Source of the DNA: Closterium sp. Naga37s-1 | Lineage: Eukaryota > Streptophyta > Zygnematophyceae > Desmidiales > Closteriaceae | Assembly: GCA_947471745.1 (NCBI GenBank) | Contig: CANJKZ010000502.1 | Coordinates: 441,501-505,500 of the forward strand | Length of the DNA: 64,000 bases | Reading direction: 5' to 3' | Shown: one piece after another, positions 26,101-37,174 of the stretch | Numbering within the stretch: position 1 is the first letter of the stretch | Layout of the letters: each line of letters opens with the position of its first letter | Position numbers and translations under genes: made by a program | Notes under the pieces: model-generated | Seen by the model: the letters and a program-made list of their open reading frames with translations, nothing else | Told to the model about the DNA's origin: nothing | Database searches by the model: none

Positions 26101-29100
26101 CAGCTCCCACAGCACCACGGCGGCGGCGACAGTACCGAGAGTACCACTCACGCAGCTGCTGGGAAGAGAGAACGCCCCCAGGCGCAGCACCCCCAGGCTC
26201 AAGACCTCCAGACTCAGCACCCGCAGTCTCCGCACCCCCAGGCTCAGCACCCCCAGTCTCCGCACCCCCAGGCTCAGCACCCCCAGTCGCAGCACCCCCA
26301 GACCCAGCACCACCAGGCTCAGCACGCTCAGGCTCAGCACGCTCAGGCTCAGCACGCTCAGTACCTCGCGCAGGACCAGAGTCGACAGCTACCTCAACAG
26401 GCTCGACCGGGTCTACCTGGGAAACACCTGAGGGAGCAGGACCCTGGGGAGGCAGGGGGTCTACCGAAGCAGCACCTGGTGTGAGGAAGAGCGGCGGAGG
26501 GGGGAGCGGGGCAGTGCGGTAGGGGAAGAGACGGTAAAAGGGGACCGACTCGTCAAACGTGACGTCCTGAGAGGGGAAGACACGGCGCGAGGTGGGGTGT
26601 TAAAACTGCCAGCCAGGCGCGTCAGGGACAAAGCCCAGGAAGACACAAGGAACGGCACGGGAGGAGAGCTTGTCCGCGGACGTATCGCGGACAAAGGCAC
26701 GAGATCCCCAGACACGGAACACAGACGCATCGCCAACCGCTCCCGTCCAACGCAGTGTCGGCGAGGTCTCCGGAACGGAGACACGGGGCCAGAGGTTGAG
26801 CTGATGCGCGGCGTACCGGACCGCAAACGGCCACAGAAAATGGGGGGCAGCCGCATGGATCAAGGAGGTACGAGCGACCTCCATGACCAAGCCAATGCGG
26901 CGCTCAGCAACCCCATTCTGCTGAGGAGAGGCAGGAAGCGTGAACGTCTGCTCAATGCCCTCCCCCTGACAAAAGGCCTCCAAGAGGCCGGAGGAAAACT
27001 CACCACCTCTGTCAGAGTGCAGTCGCAGGACAGGAAGGTCCGTGCGAAAGCGCCTCTCCAGCTGGAGACGAGTAGAGCGGATCCAAGGGATCAAGACAGC
27101 AGGGACCTCTCCCTTGGTGCGCAAGGGGAAGACCGTGGTGTAACGCGTGTAGTCGTCAACTACCAGCAGGAAGTAGCGCTCTCCGCCCTGTCCACGGACG
27201 CGGGCTGGGCCCCACACGTCCATGTGAAGGGTCTGCAGAGGAGCCTCCGTCGGGGGAAACTCAGAGGAGTGAGGAGTGGCACGCTGCCGCCCCTCGACAC
27301 AGGGAAGGCAAGGAGGGGCAGGGGACGGTGGCAGGGGAGGCAGTGACCTGGGGAGACCAGAGACAAGGAAACGAGAGTGCATGCCACGAAGGCGCTGCAT
27401 CGAAGGGTGCCCAAGGCGGTGGTGCCAGAGGACCGTCCGGTGCGACAGGGTGCGACACGAGCAGGGGGGGGACAACTGACCGGACGCAGACGCAGACGCC
27501 GCTACCTGAGGGGACTCAGTGGTCAGTGTGTACAAGTCCGACCCCGGCTGCCGAGTGAAGGTAGCCAGGTGACGACCCGTCTGGGCACACGTGCAGTGTG
27601 TCACACGCTCGTAGGCAGGGGTGAACTGGTGAACACCCGCGTCCTGGAGCGCGGAACCCGCCACCAAGTTCGTAGAGAACGAGGGGAGGTAAAGACCCGA
27701 CAGTGTGCCAGACGGGACAGCAGGACAAGGGAGGGCAGTGGTGGAGGTCGCAAGGACCGGACCCCCGGAGGGGTCAGCCAGGGAGACAGCAATCGGCCTA
27801 GGGAGCTGCTCGAGGGCAGTGCGGTCGCGAAAGAAACAGCGGGAAGCACCTGAGTCCAGTGTGAAGGTGTGCAGTGCCTCAGTAGACGCAGTACCTGAAG
27901 GCGCAGACTCACAAGCACCTGAAGCAGCAGACACACCTGCACCTAGAGCAGCAGCCTCACCAGGACCAGGGGCAGCAGACGCACTAGCACCTAGAGCGGC
28001 AGCCTCACCGGCACCTGGAGCAGCAGACTGGATACCGGGGTCAGGCGGCACACACAGGTGACAGGCTCCCTCGGCACTAGTAGACAATGCATACATTGCA
28101 GTGAGAATAGCATCATAGTCAAGAGCAAAGATATCTACCCTCTGCCTAAGTAGCTCCACCCAGTCGGGGAGCTCAGCGTCGTCGCCAAACCCTGTACGCC
28201 AAGCGTCGCTCAGACGGGCGAAGCAGCGGGACTCTGTGTGACCACGCGTCCCGCAAGGCTGACCAGTCCGGACACCCGTGCTAATAACGTACGGGCAGCG
28301 AGCACTACTCAGCGACCCTCTACTCTGAGCGTACCACTCACGAAGCTGCTGGGGCGAAAGAGTCTCGCGCGGACGACGCTGCTGCTGCACAGGGCCACTA
28401 CAAGAAGCTCCCGAACTACCCACTCCAGGACGACTCCCACTACTGCCACCCCGACAACCCCAACTGGCGTACCACTCACAAAGCTGTTGGGGCGTGAGGG
28501 ACACACGCGGACGGCCCTGGAGCTGCATCTGGCCACGCCAGGAGCAGTAGTAGAAGCAGGAGCAGCAGGAGCAGCAGTAGCAGTAGGAGCAGGGGCAGGG
28601 CAGTGCTCACCAGTGGTGGGAAGGGCAGGCGCACGACGGAGGCGACTGCGGGGCCGCTACAGCGGCAGGGCGGGGCCGCGACCGCGGCAGGAAGCTCCGC
28701 GGCAGTTGGTGCAGGGCTGGGACAGGGCCGCGACGGTCGCTGCTGCAGGGGCGGCTGCTCCAGGGGCCAGGGGCAGCTCCTGCAGTGGCGGCTGCTCTAG
28801 TGGCCAGGGGCCGCTGCTGCAGGGGCGGCCGCTCCAGGGGCCAGGGGCGGCTGCAGGAGCGGCTGCTCCAGGGGCCAGGGGCGGCTGCTGCAGGGGCGGC
28901 TGCTCCAGGGGCCAGGGGCGGCTGCTGCAGTGGCGGCTGCTCCAGGGGCGGCTGCTCCAGGGGCGGCTGCTCCAGGGGCGGCTGCTCCAGGGGCGGCTGC
29001 TCCAGGGGCGGCTGCTCCAGGCGCGGGGTAGGGCAGGGCGACGCGGCGGGCAGGGGCGACTCCGCGGGCAGGGCGACGTGGCGGGCAGGGCGACGCGGCG

Positions 29101-30018
29101 GGCAGGAGCGACGCCGCGGGCAGGACGGCGCGGCGGGCAGCTGGGCGCGGCCGCGGAAGTAGGAGGGCGCGGCCGCGTCACTGCAGGGCGGGGCCGCGTC
29201 AATGCAGGGCGGGGCCGCGTCACTGCAGGGCGGGGCCGCGTCCGCGTCGGCGGCAGGGCGGGGCCGCGATTGCGGCCTGACGGGGCCGCGACAGCGACCT
29301 GACAAGGTCGCGCGCTGGCCTGACGGGCCTGCAGAGGCTGCGTGCGGGCGGCGAGGGTCTGCAGGGGCGGCGCGCGGTCGGGCAGAGGCTGTGCGCGGGC
29401 GCGCGGTCGGGCAGGGGCAGCGCGCCGACCTGACGGGCCTGCAGGGGCTGCTCACGGGCCTGACGGGCCTGCAGAGGCGGCTCGGGGGCCTGACGGGTCT
29501 GCAGAGGCGGCTCGGGGGTCTGACGGGTCTGCAGAGGCGGCTCGGGGGCCTGACGGACCTGCAGGGGCGGCTCGAGGGCCCTACTAGCTTGCAGGGGCGG
29601 CGCACTGGCCTAGGGCAGCAGTAGGCAGCGCAAGGGCTGCAGGACGGCGTGCGGGCAGAACGAAAGGGCGGGGCGCGCGAGGGCGCACTAGCAGGAAAAG
29701 GCGCACGAGGGCGCACGAGCAGAGAAAGGCGCACGAGGGCGCACGTAAGGTAGGGCGCACGAGGGCGCACGAGCAGAGAAAGGCGCACGAGGGCGCACGT
29801 AAGGTAGGGCGCACGAGGGCGCTTCTAGCGGAATAGTGGGCCCATAGGAGTAAGCGGTCCTAGGTGGCAACCTAGGCTCGTGATACCATGTCAGAATGAA
29901 CAAGTGTGTTTGCACTAGGAAAGAGTTGGGTACAAGTAGGAAACCCTAAACTTATTGTACCCCATAGTAACTACCCCACTACAGCCTAAACAAATTGTAG
30001 CAGATATAACATTTGACA
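23109..30018 (-). mobile_element. Ty1/copia retrotransposon with very short LTRs, nested, young
   Basis: A 6910-bp element is inserted antisense inside the 20.6-31.7 kb element. Its LTRs are only 130 bp (23109-23238 and 29889-30018), start TGTCAGAATG and end ATTTGACA, and are flanked by a perfect ACGGA duplication at 23104-23108 and 30019-30023. The primer-binding site at about 29877-29888 reads TGGTATCACGAG in element sense, a variant of the initiator-Met site. A purine-rich tract adjoins the other LTR near 23239. Reading leftwards there are protease (DSGA, near 27.8 kb), GAG-pre-integrase, integrase (RLHSDRGGEF), a long Gly/Ala/Pro-rich stretch (about 25.0-26.4 kb), reverse transcriptase (YVDD) and RNase H ending near 23.5 kb. 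The LTRs differ at about 2 of 130 positions by eye, so it is young and younger than its host element. The coding part shows a small number of interruptions, so it is probably not intact. Confidence 0.95.
28529..29830 (-). repeat. Low-complexity, tandem-repeat-filled gag-position region of the nested copia
   Basis: The region where gag would be expected is built of short tandem repeats: a 15-bp unit GGGGCGGCTGCTCCA (about 28.85-29.02 kb), a roughly 30-bp unit containing CCTGACGGGTCTGCAGAGGC (about 29.44-29.58 kb) and a GCGCACGAGGGCGCACG unit (about 29.69-29.82 kb). Reading frames in it are Pro/Ala/Arg-rich on both strands. I see no capsid or zinc-knuckle signature here. Confidence 0.8.
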
Positions 30019-31470
30019 ACGGAGAGTACCGGGTATCGGTTTTACAAGAATCGGCGGTGACGGCCGACAATTTTGAAAAAACGGCGGAGTTGCAGCGGCG
30101 CTGGGATAAGCGCGCGAAACTGCCGTGGTGAACTTCTTGGCGGCAAAATCTGTGGAATTTCGGGGGTACCAGCCGCCACATAGGTGAACATTATCGCAAC
30201 AGGTGGGGGGAGGAAGGAAAGCTTTTTCGCCTCTGCCCCGAAGTTTTCGGCGAGTCACGACAACGTCGCCGAGGTAGCTGACGTCATCGACAATTCCAGT
30301 TCGAGTTTGAAAAAATATTTCGGTGGTCAGGGGGAGGAACAACAGCTGTTTTTCGCCTCTGCCCGGGAGTTTTCGGAGAATCGGGACAAACACCTCGGCG
30401 AGTTACGACAAGACTGCCGGAGGTGCTGACGTCACATGACCCTGATTACGGGTCCGATGGGTTCAAGTGAAGTAAAGTTTTCGGTTGTTACTCGACCCGA
30501 CCTTACCGCCGATCGTCGCAACCGCGCTTCAACGACTTCGCGATTTCGCAGCGACATCTCGACGCCGAGCAAAAACGACCCAGGGTCACGACCGAAGGAG
30601 TTTCGGACGGTTCTGCAACGGCTGAGACCCGACAAAAGGACAACACGTGATATTCGGGTGGCAGCTGCTGACAGCTGACAATGCTGCAGAATCGAGAAAC
30701 TTGAGCCTGCCACTGCAATGAGACCACGGACGGAATTTCGGGCTGCAGATGCTGCCAGCCGAGGATGCTGCTGCAGCAGTCGCAACAAAAGGACAGCAAG
30801 AAGATTTTCATCGCGGGATTTCTTCGACGGGCTTCGCCGGAGTTTACCCATAGTATTTTTTCAGTGTTTTCAGCAGCGGTATTTCACCACCGACAACGTT
30901 CTCGACTGTGCAGCCGCTAACATTTCAACGGGGTTCATACACTCGGTATGATTTCCTACACCCGGCGTACAGGGTGATTTGTAATTTCGTGCCCGTGCAG
31001 CTGAGCAGACTTTTGGTGGGCAGTATATTCAAAGGGGAGGGGAGAGAGTGCTATCGCACTGTATTCCCTTGTCAGTTCCTGACAGCTTCGCCTGACAAAC
31101 TCAGCATGACGGACGCTCGCGATGGTTTTATCAACATCAACGGTTTTACGATTGACCGACATCTGACAGCGTGTCAGAATCTCGCCAACTTCGCCAGCGT
31201 TCGTACCGTCCGATTTACATCCGCGGCATCAACGACTCCCATTCATCCGCGGATTTCAGTTCGACAGTTCAACGACAACCATTCGATCAGGATCGATGGC
31301 TGACCTTCCAACTCTTTTCAAATTCGCCAAGTCAACTGGTCAGCCTCGCGTCAACTCGAAAGTCAACATGCTTCCGCGCCGTCAGATCAGTTTCGACCGA
31401 GATCTGCAGTTTTCACGCTACTGCAAGACTTGCCTACGTATAAGGGCACCTTATTTAGAAGGTGGGAGAG

Positions 31471-31749
31471 TGTAATGAATATGAATTCATTACTGTAGAG
31501 GCTGCTCCTAGCAAGGACAACCCCGAGCATTTCGCGTCAGTTTCGAGGTTCGGCCTACACTTCGGACCGAACCACTGCCGAGTCGCCCCGCACCAATCGC
31601 GACACTTCCAAACCATCCACGTCCCGAGGTCCTCGCCTACCACGGTTTCGACCCTATAAATGCATGCCTCTTTATCATTCTGGACACTCTGTAATTCTCA
31701 TCCTTTTTATAAAGTCTTCCGCGCACTCTTCTTAGTGCAACTCATAACA
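31471..31749 (+). repeat. 3' LTR of the non-autonomous element
   Basis: This is the 279-bp partner of the LTR at 20624-20902. It is preceded by a purine-rich tract and followed by the second CATGG copy. Confidence 0.95.
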
Positions 31750-31785
31750 CATGGGAAGAAAGACCAACCCTGAATGAGGAGCTAA

Positions 31786-32312
31786 GGGCGTGTGTCCTTG
31801 GCAGGCTAAGTTCAAAAACAAGTTCGAACTCATTTCGTTAATCTCGCCGTACTGGGTTGCGAATTTCGCCAAAACAGGTTGAAAAGATGGAACCAAACAT
31901 GGACACTGAACCAGAGTCGAGTTTCCGTTCGAACGTGCGCCCGCACATTCATGCAAACGTGTGTCCTTCTGCCCACATTTGCAGCTGCAGCGAAAATGGC
32001 GACGCTGGCGAATGCCATCGTGTGCGCTATCGAATCATACGCAGGTTTCACAGTGCGCCATCGAATCAGACGTGGCGCACGGTCAAGATGGCAAACAGAG
32101 TAACCTACGAGTCTATGCACGACGCGAGCTAGGTTGTAAAGGTCGACTTTTGATGGTCGACCCTTCGATGTGACATGTGATTGCCTTGAAAGGTGACTCG
32201 CGGCAAGACCATGGGAAGCTGTAAAATTCTACTATAGTTCGAACCAAGTTCAAGTGAGAAAAGTCGAGTTTAAAAAACAAACTTTACAAAATTTGCCGAA
32301 GGACACACGCCC
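31786..32312. mobile_element. Tourist-like MITE (PIF/Harbinger type), 527 bp
   Basis: The left end reads GGGCGTGTGTCCTT and the right end is its complement AAGGACACACGCCC; the inverted match continues imperfectly inwards (GGCA and T/A-rich words). Both ends are flanked by TAA (31783-31785 and 32313-32315). A 3-bp TAA/TTA target duplication with GGG-starting inverted repeats is typical of PIF/Harbinger MITEs. There is no transposase. An internal inverted repeat GGTCGAC...GTCGACC lies near 32.14 kb. The MITE starts 31 bp from the end of the preceding LTR element's target duplication. Confidence 0.75.
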
Positions 32313-32315
32313 TAA

Positions 32316-32952
32316 TGACGTGGCGATCAACACTTGGTTACTGCTCTACGCGCGGAGAAGAAACGGAAAAGCACAGTCACGCGCCAGGTGGGGCCAGGGA
32401 CTTCGCGCGAATTTGACCTCCATATTAGAACACTTGCGGGACCTGGCGGAATTCGAATGGTGCGGTGCTGCGCCGCCATATTATCAGCCAATCTCGACAC
32501 AGATTCTCAAGCCTCGTTGAGAGGTCCGGCGCTGGTTCCATTATGCCTGAATGGGGTGGAATGGGATGGGAGCTGTTGAATCTCTGCGCCAATTCCCGCC
32601 ATGCCTTCCCGTAAAGTACCCCTCAGTACAGTATCCCTCCCCTCCCTCCCCTCACCAAGCGCTTAGGCGGGAGAGGGGAACCTCGAGAGTCGAGACACCT
32701 GTGGGAGCGCATTTTTCACCCCAATCGCCATTCCCTGTGCCTTGAGAACTCCAACGGTCAGAAAAGCAGCACCTTGTTCTTCGATTGCCTAGGTTGCTGG
32801 TTACGCATAAGCAAGTGTGACTTGCTCGGGACTAGGTTCGACTCGGCTGTTTAATCGTCAGTGTGACAACGTCAGAATTAGATAGTTAGATAGTTTGTGC
32901 GAAAGAATTACGTAGCAAGCCCAGCTGCAGCCTATGCAATCAGATTATATAC
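32316..32952. other. Upstream region of the gamma-glutamyl hydrolase gene
   Basis: About 640 bp separate the MITE from the hydrolase start codon. The sequence contains a pyrimidine-rich patch near 32.63-32.66 kb but no open frame I would call a gene. It should hold the promoter and 5' leader; no core element is clear enough to name. Confidence 0.5.
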
Positions 32953-35191
32953 ATGGACTGGAAAGCTCGCAAGACAGTGCTTTTATTAGCCTGTGTGCTT
33001 ATCGTAGCCCCAGCAGCAGTCCATCCTGCTTATTCCCATGATTATAATTCCTGGCCGACAAAGCCGAAAAATCGAGACAGAAGCAATGAGGATAACCAAC
33101 CTCCAAATAGCCGTCTTTCGAATGGTCAACATCACAATGCCAGAGCAACAATGACAGCCGCTTATCGACACAAGGCTTTCGATGACGATGTAGACAGCAG
33201 TGCTGGTACTCGAAGGACAGACACTAGGAACAATGAGCGTCGTCGTTCCGAAGCTCCTCTTTCCGAAGGTCCTCAGAGCAACGGTCGGGATAATCGGCCA
33301 CCCAGCGATGTGTTCAACGGCGATGCGGAACCCGTGACATATCAGCCGTTGATTGGCGTTCTCTCGCAGCCCGGAATTGCGGACAGCGGCGAGATTGCAC
33401 GGGTATTCAACGCGACGGAAGAGAACCATTTCGCCAACTTGTCTTATATCGCAGCGTCTTATGTGAAATTCATTGAGGCCGGAGGCGCTAGAGTTGTGCC
33501 AATTATTTACAACGAGCCGCGTCGTCAGATTTTGAAGAAGCTCCGGCTGGTGAACGGGCTGGTGCTGCCGGGAGGCGACGCGAATAAGCGAGGAAGGTTC
33601 CTTCGGACCGTGCGGCGGTTGCTGAAGGTGGGCTTGCAAAAAGGGCGAGCTGGAGGGAAGGTTGAGATGGGATGGATGGAATAGATTGGGAATGGATGCG
33701 ATGGCGTGCGGTTGGATGGGATGGGATGGATTGGCTTGGGATGGGATGGGTTCGCCTGGGTTGGTATGGCAGGGTGTGGGATAGCATGTCATACCACGCA
33801 CGACAGGATGTGTGCTTGTGAGGTCACAGAAGGACCAAGATGCAGTGCTGGTCCATGTTCGAATTCCTCATTCCCATGCCTTTCAAACTGTAAATGTGTG
33901 TGTGCTGCGTGCATGCGTGCCTCCCTGCAGATGGCCATGTCATTTAACGACAATGGCGACTATTTCCCTATTTATGCCGAGTGCCTCAGCTTCGAGATGC
34001 TCACCATCATTCTCAGCACGGTGGGTGATTCTGGTGATTACCCTTTTTACACTGGGTGGGTGGCCCAAATTGTCCACCTTCACTGGCCGATTTACGTGCT
34101 ACCACTTCTAACCGCCGCCATTTCCCACCTCTGTTGCCTTGCCCTTCGTCATATACAATGCATGTCACGTCATACACGATCCATGTTATGAATACGTAGT
34201 GCATGTGTCTGGTACAATAGATGTTACACTTGTGTCAGACGCAATGCATGTCACATGATACACATGCTGCAATGCGGGGTGTTTGGATGGGTCCGATGCG
34301 GTGCAGGGAGGTCGCAAGGTGTTGGAGCCTACCAACGCCAAGAGGCCCAGCACGCTGCAATTCGTGGGAGAATGGGCCAAGGACAGAAACATGTTCGCAT
34401 GGTGGGTTGCGTGCCTGATGGTGGGTTGCGTGCCTGATGGTGGGTTGCGTGCCTGATGGTGGGTTGCTCGTCTGCATGTTAAAGGCGTGTACTTACACGT
34501 CTGGATAAGATTTCATACTAGCTGTTCATCAAATTCTGATGGAAGCTGCAGCACACATCACATTCGCTTGTCATAGGCTCTCATCATCACGCTGTTTCGT
34601 TCCTTACAGGATGCGTCGAAGACTGGTGGATCGGCTGGAGAAAGAAAACCTGACAATGGAGAATCACAAGGTATGTTTCTGTGCCTGACATTTTGCCACC
34701 GGACAACCACAAGGTTTTTGGGAGAGGGTTTATCCAAAACCTGGTACTGAAAGATGGCATTATCTGTTTCCTGTGGTTCAACAAGGTATGCTGCGTGCAG
34801 CTCCTGTTTCTTTTGAGTCGACTCCGTAGCTTTTGTAAAGTCCACATGCGAGGCGAGGAGTGCTGATCTTGGCTAGACTGCCAGGCTGCCAGCGCTGATA
34901 TGTTGTTTGAGTTGACCCTCATGTGCCCCACGTGCACATGGCAGTACGGGTTGACTTGACTCCCGAGACATTCAACGCTGATGAGGGTCTTGCGTCCAGT
35001 GGGTTTACTCCCTGGCAGCACACGATTTCGAGTCTTACTGCTTTGACCCCTGCATGCCCCCACGTGCACGTGGCAGTATGGGTTGACTCCCGAGACATTC
35101 AACGCTGATGAGGGTCTCTCGTCCTTCTTCAACATCCTCACCACCACTGCTGATGACGACGGCAAGGTGCGTGTGCTGGTGGTGGTGGTGG

Positions 35192-35222
<31 letters not shown>

Positions 35223-36819
35223 GGTGGTGGTGGTGGTGGTGGTGGTGGTGGTGGTGGTTGTGACAATGGCAGGGTGAGTGTTGGTGGTGGTGGTGGTGGT
35301 TGTGACAATGGCAGGGTGAGTGTTGGTGGTGGCAAGGTTGGGGTGGAAATGACGCTGCTGGCAACCTGATTGCTCATGCCTCCCTCTTGCCCATTCTCCT
35401 ATTGGCCCTGTATGTCTCCCATGCTCCCATATCCCTCTCGTTACTGTCACATGGTAACCTTAAAAAGACGTATGCCCATCGCCCTCCCTATCAATACTAC
35501 CTATCACCATGCTCCCCTGTTTTATCTTTCCATCATTCCACCTTCCCCCCATCTCATTTGATTCCAATGCCAGGAGTACATATCAACGGTGGAGGCCAAG
35601 CGATACCCCTTCACTGCCCTACAGTGGCACCCCGAGGTACTGTAGGAATGCTGCTGTGCACCCACACGTGGTTCTGTAGGAATGCCCCTCTAGGTGCCGT
35701 AAACATGCACCCACACTTAACTGTGAGATCCAAGCCATACCCCTTCACTGCTCTACAGTGGCACCCCGCGAGATCATGCACCCCCCACATTCTCCTAGTA
35801 TCGCTCCCACCTGGGCGCAGCTTCTGTGCCTGTTGGTGGCGTTTGTGTCCCTCGCTCGCTTCCTGGCGTTCTTACGTGTCCTTGCATGCACACACTACGA
35901 CAACAACCGACTGTCCCTGCGCTCCTCCCCCTTCCCCTCCTCTACTTTCTGTTACTGTATCTGCAGAAGAATGCGTACGAGTGGGGCAACCCCATTTTCC
36001 CGCACTCCTCTGATGCTGTGCAGATCACACATGCTGCCGGCACATTCTTTGCCAGGTGAGCCTCACTGCTCCTCTTCCTCTGTTGTTATTTTCAACCCTT
36101 TCCTGCCCTTCCTTGCCCAATTTCTACCCGCTGCATCTCTCCGCTGCTACTTCTGATGTTCTCGCCCCCTTCCTGCCCCTTCACTGCCTTTTCCTGCCCC
36201 TTCACTGCCCTTCGCTGCCCCACATCTGCCCCATGTCGCATCTTTCATGGTCTTTTTGCCCTCCTGCCAGCCAGATGCTTGTTGCCCCCGCATGCATGGA
36301 ATGCTGCAAACAAGGCATGAAATTTACCAACATCCGCAAGCAGCCACATCCTAACATTCGCCCACGGTGCAATACACTGGTAGCGCACATTGACCTCTTA
36401 TTCAAATCCCTCTTGCTCTCGTGAATCCTGTAGTGAGGCCCGCAAGTCCGGCCACAAGCCACGATCAAGACGAGAGCTGTACCGCTATTTGATATACAAC
36501 TATGACCCTGTGTTTACCGGAAAAGAAGGGTAAGTACTGGTTGGTTGGTGGGTGGGTCGTTTTTTTTTAATGCATGTTTGCGCCTATCATGGAGCGTCGA
36601 ACAAGCATACACCAAGCGCTTGCCAGCCGAACGAGCATCTCACCTTGTTATCCTGCTCTTTCTTGCAGGTCGTTCCACTATGATCAAGCGTATCTATTTC
36701 AGTGCAAGAATGCGAGTGACACTATGTGCTTCTTTCCCAAGGATAGACTCGGAACAGCACCCCAGAATATTGTAAATGACAAGGAAGAATCACATATAGT
36801 AGGAATTGAATCTGTATAA
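32953..36819 (+). CDS. Gamma-glutamyl hydrolase (folate conjugase), 9 exons
   Basis: The enzyme trims glutamate tails from folyl-polyglutamates, and plant forms act in the vacuole. Exons by splice consensus and phase are 32953-33627, 33931-34020, 34307-34401, 34610-34670, 35077-35166, 35574-35636, 35967-36055, 36434-36529 and 36669-36819. They join in frame to 469 residues. The N-terminus MDWKARKTVLLLACVLIVAP looks like a signal peptide. Residues about 30-125 form a polar spacer, and the conserved fold starts at YQPLIGVLSQPG. The nucleophile cysteine is in FPIYAECLSFE (Cys243) and the catalytic histidine in ALQWHPE (His356). Later family matches are LSSFFNILTTTADDDGK, NAYEWGNPIFPHSSDAVQ and LIYNYDPVFTGKEG. 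The family motif is usually CLGFE; here it is CLSFE. Introns contain decayed copies of exons 5 and 6 and a GGT microsatellite. ObgC follows 355 bp downstream on the same strand. Confidence 0.93.
34811..34825. repeat. GAGTCGACTC mini-palindrome (partial)
   Basis: TTTTGAGTCGACTCC is a one-armed version of the palindrome at 41302-41327, inside hydrolase intron 4. No flanking direct repeat is visible. Confidence 0.7.
34936..35000 (+). repeat. Decayed upstream copy of hydrolase exon 5
   Basis: The words CACGTGCACATGGCAGTACG and CCCGAGACATTCAACGCTGA repeat the acceptor and first half of exon 5 (35061-35117) about 135 bp upstream of it. The copy has an extra TTGAC and loses the conserved SSFFN part. 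It keeps an acceptor-like GGCAG, but its reading frame would not continue the protein. Confidence 0.85.
35175..35345 (+). repeat. GGT trinucleotide microsatellite in hydrolase intron 5
   Basis: Starting nine bases after the exon 5 donor is a run of GGT/GTG triplets, continuing with two copies of a GTTGTGACAATGGCAGGGTG word. The poly-threonine/histidine frames across it are artefacts of the triplet. Confidence 0.95.
35726..35775 (+). repeat. Decayed downstream copy of hydrolase exon 6
   Basis: CATACCCCTTCACTGCTCTA and CAGTGGCACCCC repeat the second half of exon 6 (35599-35633), including the codons for the catalytic QWHP, about 136 bp downstream. Flanking words (TGTAGGAATGC, GCACCCACAC) are also duplicated, so exon and intron were copied together in tandem. 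Confidence 0.88.
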
Positions 36820-37174
36820 TAGCATAGTATGTTGTACGCCTTATTATAGTACGAGCTGCACATTATTTGCCGTACTCACATAACGAGAATACTGGACGAC
36901 ACTCGCGCAGCCACATCAGCTCCACGTCGGTGCGCCTTTTTCAAAAGCGCAGTCATCCTCGTGGGATATTCATGGCAATCTCAAGACAAGACACATCCAT
37001 CCCCCATCCCCACCAAGCCAAGCATTTCCTCCATCTGCTGTTGAGTGGAAATTCGAAGACATCACTCGGTCATGATTCAAGTACAACCCACTGTCGCCTC
37101 TCTTTAGGATCCTTCTGAAGTTTCTGTTAGACCTTTCGTCCGTTGTTATCATTGTCACTGGTAAAGCGTGGGTC
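36820..37174. other. Spacer between the hydrolase and ObgC
   Basis: These 355 bp hold the 3' end of the hydrolase gene and the upstream region of ObgC. No open frame of interest and no clear regulatory motif was seen. Confidence 0.5.

Larger units (their letters stand above)
20624..31749 (+). mobile_element. Non-autonomous LTR retrotransposon (LARD/TRIM-like) carrying a nested copia
   Basis: LTRs of 279 bp lie at 20624-20902 and 31471-31749, both starting TGTAATG and ending ATAACA. They are flanked by a perfect 5-bp target duplication, CATGG, at 20619-20623 and 31750-31754. A primer-binding site TGGTATCAGAGCC (20905-20917) follows the left LTR, and a purine-rich tract (about 31457-31470) precedes the right one, so the element reads on the plus strand. 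After removing the nested copia and its target duplication, about 4.2 kb remain. The internal part (20903-23103 and 30024-31470) encodes no gag, protease, integrase or reverse transcriptase that I can recognise. It therefore looks like a non-autonomous element, structurally whole at its ends. By eye the two LTRs differ at about 7 positions (about 97-98% identity), so the insertion is fairly recent. Confidence 0.92.

Noticed and set aside
28607-29788. 393-residue Pro/Ala-rich frame as a host structural protein
   Set aside because: It lies inside the nested copia in gag position and mirrors tandem repeats there.
35035-35450. Poly-Thr and poly-His frames on the minus strand
   Set aside because: Translations of the GGT microsatellite in a hydrolase intron.
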